Shown one piece after another: positions 5,925 to 8,030 of a DNA stretch of 8,030 nucleotides; position 1 is the first letter of the stretch; each line of letters begins with the position of its first letter. Source of the DNA: Pseudomonadota bacterium (GTDB lineage: Bacteria; Bdellovibrionota; Oligoflexia; Oligoflexales; Oligoflexaceae). A program made the position numbers and the translations under genes. The notes under the pieces are model-generated. The model did no database searches, was not told where the DNA came from, and was given only the letters and a program-made list of their open reading frames with translations. The stretch spans positions 1 to 8,030 of the forward strand of contig JAKQGS010000154.1 of the NCBI GenBank assembly GCA_029556045.1, given 5' to 3'.

Positions 5925-7627
5925 GCCAACCATCCTTTGTGGGAACTTGCAAAAACCCGACACCACATCTCCATCGCCAAGGTGTCCAGCACTGCCCAGG
6001 CGAGGGAGTTATCGGCGGGGAGAAGCAACGGATGCTCCGCCTCCTGCTGCCATGCACTTTGGATTGACTTCCAGGTTCCACGCTCCAGCAGGCCAAGCTC
6101 CTCCGCAAGACAGGTATTTCCCATCCACTGCCAAATGGCATCCTGGTCCTGCAGTACTCCCTGGTTGATGGGGGCTGTTGATGCGCCCTTGTCCCGGCGT
6201 CTTCTGATCCGTTCTGGAAGCCAACCGTGCCCTGCCTGCCGGAGGATGGCCTTACCTGGCAGCATGCGTGAGGCTACTGTCAAAGGAAGTGAGAACAGGA
6301 ACTGCACCAGATCCCGATCCAAAAAGGGATATGTGACATGAAGTCCATGGGATGCCACGATTTTATTTTGCGCTTCAATGCAATCCAAATGGTAGCGGGA
6401 GCGGATTTCACCGTACAACTGCCGTTGCAGGTCATGATTAAAAACCGGCAGCCCACTGTCGCCTTTAATCGGCATAAGATGTTGCGATCGATCCGCAAGG
6501 AATGCCTGCAACCACGGCCGCATATGCACCAGGGAATGGGACAGCAAGGGTGAGGCTATGGGAGAGAATATCTGATCACCCCAATGACCGGTGATGACCG
6601 TGTGATGCCCCTTACCGTGGATCGCTTCCAAGGCAGCCGCCATCATCACACCCATACCATCCACCATGGGCTGCTCCCCATACCACACCTCAGAAAAAGC
6701 TGTGGCAAATCCCCCCAGGTGATCCGCGATTGACATGCGGGTAATCGGCGTGTGGTATTGATTCTCCAGCTCAATGACAAAAGACTCTTCACTGGTAGGA
6801 TCTTCGGGAGCCGATTGGAAGGTGAGACCATCCACATCAGTCAAATGCTGCGATTGCACGGCACCCCAGATGGAAGATGAATCAACCCCACCGCTCACCA
6901 GTATAGTGGTGGACTCCAAAGCCCGCCGTTTTACAGCCCGCCAGAGCTGGTCGCGAAATTCTTCCACATAAGCCCGATGGTCGGGTCGTAAACCAACCTG
7001 ATCCACGCGGAAGTCCCAGAATCGCCAGCGGCGGCACCGCCCGGCGTCGAATTCCAACTGTTGTCCAGGGTTCAATGATGCGACATCCCGCCACATATCG
7101 ACGCCGATCATAGCATCAAGCAAGGGGGCAATGGGTCGATCCACCAGGGAGGAACCCGGCGCATCACCCCGTCCAGCCACCACCGACTTTTTGAGGCTGC
7201 TCACCACGATACCCTGGGGCAGAAGGCAATAATGCAGGGGGCAAATGCCCATGACATCCCGTGCCAATAGGACTCGTCCGCGGGGAAAATCCCCCAACGC
7301 CAAAGCAAAATCCCCCTCCAGAAACGCCGCAAATTCGGTATCGTAGCGGAGATAGAGGGCAGCCACCAACTCGGCATCGGAAATGCCATGATTCAATCGA
7401 AGACGTTCCACCAACACCTGACGATTGTGCAGTTGCCCATCAAAAGACACCCACAACCAGCGATCCCGGTTCACCACCACCCGCTGTCCGAGACAAGCTG
7501 AGGATGGAGTCCATTCAAATTGCTGGTGAGGGCCCATACGATGACGTAAAAGATCGCGACATACCTCGCCATCCTGGCCCCAAGTGGTCCGGGGTGTCTG
7601 CCAAAATGCGAGGAAAACGCCGCTCAA
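5867..7627 (-). CDS. Lasso peptide cyclase (asparagine synthetase-like C protein)
   Basis: This 586-residue protein has the two-domain layout of class B asparagine synthetase. Residues 1-200 form the glutaminase-like domain (SFDGQLHNRQVL at 61-72, FLEGDFALAL at 102-111). The synthetase domain follows, with the PP-loop SGGVDSSSI at 245-253, GHWGDQIF at 347-354, YPFLDRDLVQFLFSLP at 433-448, and KAILRQAG with the basic RIRRRRDKG stretch at 459-481. In lasso clusters this enzyme adenylates the Asp or Glu side chain at core position 7-9 and joins it to the N-terminal amine. The residue after the initiator is Ser, and the true enzymes' catalytic Cys is absent, so it cannot release ammonia from glutamine; this fits a cyclase. 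It starts at a TTG with GAGGA six bases upstream, 36 bases after the B2 stop, and overlaps the kinase gene by 58 bases. Length matches family members. Confidence 0.9.
   Translation of the reverse strand: MSGVFLAFWQTPRTTWGQDGEVCRDLLRHRMGPHQQFEWTPSSACLGQRVVVNRDRWLWVSFDGQLHNRQVLVERLRLNHGISDAELVAALYLRYDTEFAAFLEGDFALALGDFPRGRVLLARDVMGICPLHYCLLPQGIVVSSLKKSVVAGRGDAPGSSLVDRPIAPLLDAMIGVDMWRDVASLNPGQQLEFDAGRCRRWRFWDFRVDQVGLRPDHRAYVEEFRDQLWRAVKRRALESTTILVSGGVDSSSIWGAVQSQHLTDVDGLTFQSAPEDPTSEESFVIELENQYHTPITRMSIADHLGGFATAFSEVWYGEQPMVDGMGVMMAAALEAIHGKGHHTVITGHWGDQIFSPIASPLLSHSLVHMRPWLQAFLADRSQHLMPIKGDSGLPVFNHDLQRQLYGEIRSRYHLDCIEAQNKIVASHGLHVTYPFLDRDLVQFLFSLPLTVASRMLPGKAILRQAGHGWLPERIRRRRDKGASTAPINQGVLQDQDAIWQWMGNTCLAEELGLLERGTWKSIQSAWQQEAEHPLLLPADNSLAWAVLDTLAMEMWCRVFASSHKGWLAWQSTASTAQHLNLISHSA
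5933..5938 (-). promoter_or_regulatory. Ribosome binding site deciding the kinase start
   Basis: AAAGGA on the minus strand stands eight bases before the ATG at 5924. It overlaps another in-frame ATG at 5933 and lies downstream of a GTG at 5966, so it supports 5924 as the start. It is inside the cyclase coding region. Confidence 0.55.
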
Positions 7628-7633
7628 AAAAGA

Positions 7634-7638
7634 TCCTC
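7634..7638 (-). promoter_or_regulatory. Ribosome binding site supporting the TTG start of the cyclase
   Basis: GAGGA on the minus strand lies six bases before the TTG at 7627, in the 36-base gap after the B2 stop. The resulting N-terminus (MSGVF) matches the usual beginning of asparagine synthetase-like lasso cyclases, so the rare TTG start is well supported. Confidence 0.7.
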
Positions 7639-7663
7639 ACTGCCGCCCTGGCGGCTGCAACAG

Positions 7664-8030
7664 TTAATAGAGAATGCGGTATTGCGCGAGATCGTCACGA
7701 TCCCCCACAATAACGCGCCCCTGCCACAACAGCCAGGCATGAGCCGCGATCGATGGGTACTTAGCCTTGACACCAACCCTGACGGCCGGAGTTTCGCCAC
7801 AGCGACGCAACCAAAACATGCCGATCCACGACCAAAAGACACAACTGACACCCCATTGCCAGCGGCGGGCTAAAGCATTAATGGCCCAAATATAATCTTC
7901 CGGCTGGGGTGCCTCATCGGCTCTTGGTTCCTCCGGAACATCGTGCGCACGGGTTAACTGTCTGACCCAAAAGGAGGAAGGTAGGAGCCAGAAGATCGGC
8001 AAAGCCAAAATGGCCAATGCCGACACCTGA
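7664..8030 (-). CDS. Lasso peptide leader peptidase, B2 protein (5' end beyond window)
   Basis: The frame is open to the right edge; a GTG at 8026 could start a 120-residue protein, but B2 proteins are usually somewhat longer, so the true start probably lies outside. Numbering from that GTG, the N-terminal stretch (ALAILALPIFWLLP) is hydrophobic as in other B2 proteins, followed by an acidic, proline-containing segment at 28-44. The transglutaminase-like protease core then shows the triad: Cys62 in VSCVFW, His96 in IAAHAW and Asp109 in IVGDRDD. The Cys-to-Gly spacing before RVGV is as in the family. B2 cuts the leader from the precursor, with leader binding by the separate RRE protein B1. No PqqD-like RRE domain is seen in the visible part, so this is a split B2, not the fused McjB type, unless the RRE lies beyond the edge. 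Confidence 0.85.
   Translation of the reverse strand, partial: QVSALAILALPIFWLLPSSFWVRQLTRAHDVPEEPRADEAPQPEDYIWAINALARRWQWGVSCVFWSWIGMFWLRRCGETPAVRVGVKAKYPSIAAHAWLLWQGRVIVGDRDDLAQYRILY

Larger units (their letters stand above)
3874..8030 (-). other. Lasso peptide biosynthetic operon B2-C-K-N (partial)
   Basis: Four co-directional genes form one transcription unit: B2 peptidase, asparagine-synthetase-like cyclase, HPr-kinase-like tailoring enzyme and nucleotidyltransferase. Spacing is +36, -58 and -4 bases. B2 plus C is the diagnostic lasso pair, and K plus N is the tailoring pair of paeninodin-type clusters. Within the window there is no room for a precursor or a B1 gene between these genes, and the operon ends two bases from the convergent Lnb_N gene. 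Precursor, B1 and exporter or isopeptidase genes should therefore lie upstream, past the right edge. No promoter is visible because the operon's 5' end is outside. Confidence 0.85.

Noticed and set aside
5925..5966. GTG start at 5966 (and ATG at 5933) for the kinase
   Set aside because: AAAGGA with eight-base spacing fits the ATG at 5924, and the extra residues do not look like the family's N-terminus.
5721..6341. Plus-strand open frame of 206 residues inside the cyclase/kinase region
   Set aside because: It is antisense to two well-supported genes, lacks recognisable motifs, and is explained as a shadow of their codon bias.
5867..7627. Genuine asparagine synthetase (asnB)
   Set aside because: There is no catalytic Cys after the initiator, and the gene sits between a B2 peptidase and a lasso-type kinase; the lasso cyclase reading is better.
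1..8030. CRISPR arrays, tRNA/rRNA genes, insertion sequences, long direct or inverted repeats
   Set aside because: None seen by eye; the sequence is almost wholly protein-coding.

Overview
The window comes from a Gram-negative bacterium, most likely a member of the Pseudomonadota. The DNA is moderately GC-rich, genes are packed tightly, and two neighbouring genes encode envelope proteins with Sec signal peptides. They belong to the DUF3015 and Lnb_N (DUF4105) families, a combination typical of proteobacteria. I cannot fix the genus from the sequence.

Left half, plus strand (1-3871): four genes. The first is the 3' end of a secreted CAP/SCP-domain protein with a proline-rich linker before the CAP domain. 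Next, behind its own candidate promoter, is a small stand-alone GIY-YIG nuclease resembling the N-terminal half of UvrC and the Cho nuclease. A second candidate promoter then leads into a two-gene operon: a small four-cysteine DUF3015 periplasmic protein, overlapping by 22 bases with a 639-residue protein. That protein has an Lnb_N papain/transglutaminase-like domain, a proline-rich hinge and a C-terminal half whose final residues look like an outer-membrane beta-barrel.

Right half, minus strand (8030 down to 3874): a lasso-peptide biosynthesis operon. In transcription order it encodes a B2 leader peptidase (5' end beyond the window), the asparagine-synthetase-like lasso cyclase (C protein, TTG start), an HPr-kinase-like peptide kinase (K) and a family-5 nucleotidyltransferase (N). 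The genes are coupled: a 36-base gap, then a 58-base overlap, then a 4-base ATGA overlap. By analogy with the paeninodin type of cluster, B2 would remove the leader and C would close the macrolactam ring. K would phosphorylate the C-terminal residue, and N would further modify that phosphate or the peptide. The precursor peptide (A), the RRE/PqqD-like leader-binding protein (B1) and any exporter or isopeptidase are not in the window and should lie beyond the right edge.

The two halves meet tail to tail with only two bases between the stop codons (3871 and 3874). No intrinsic terminator is visible there, and no stretch longer than 300 bases lacks a gene.
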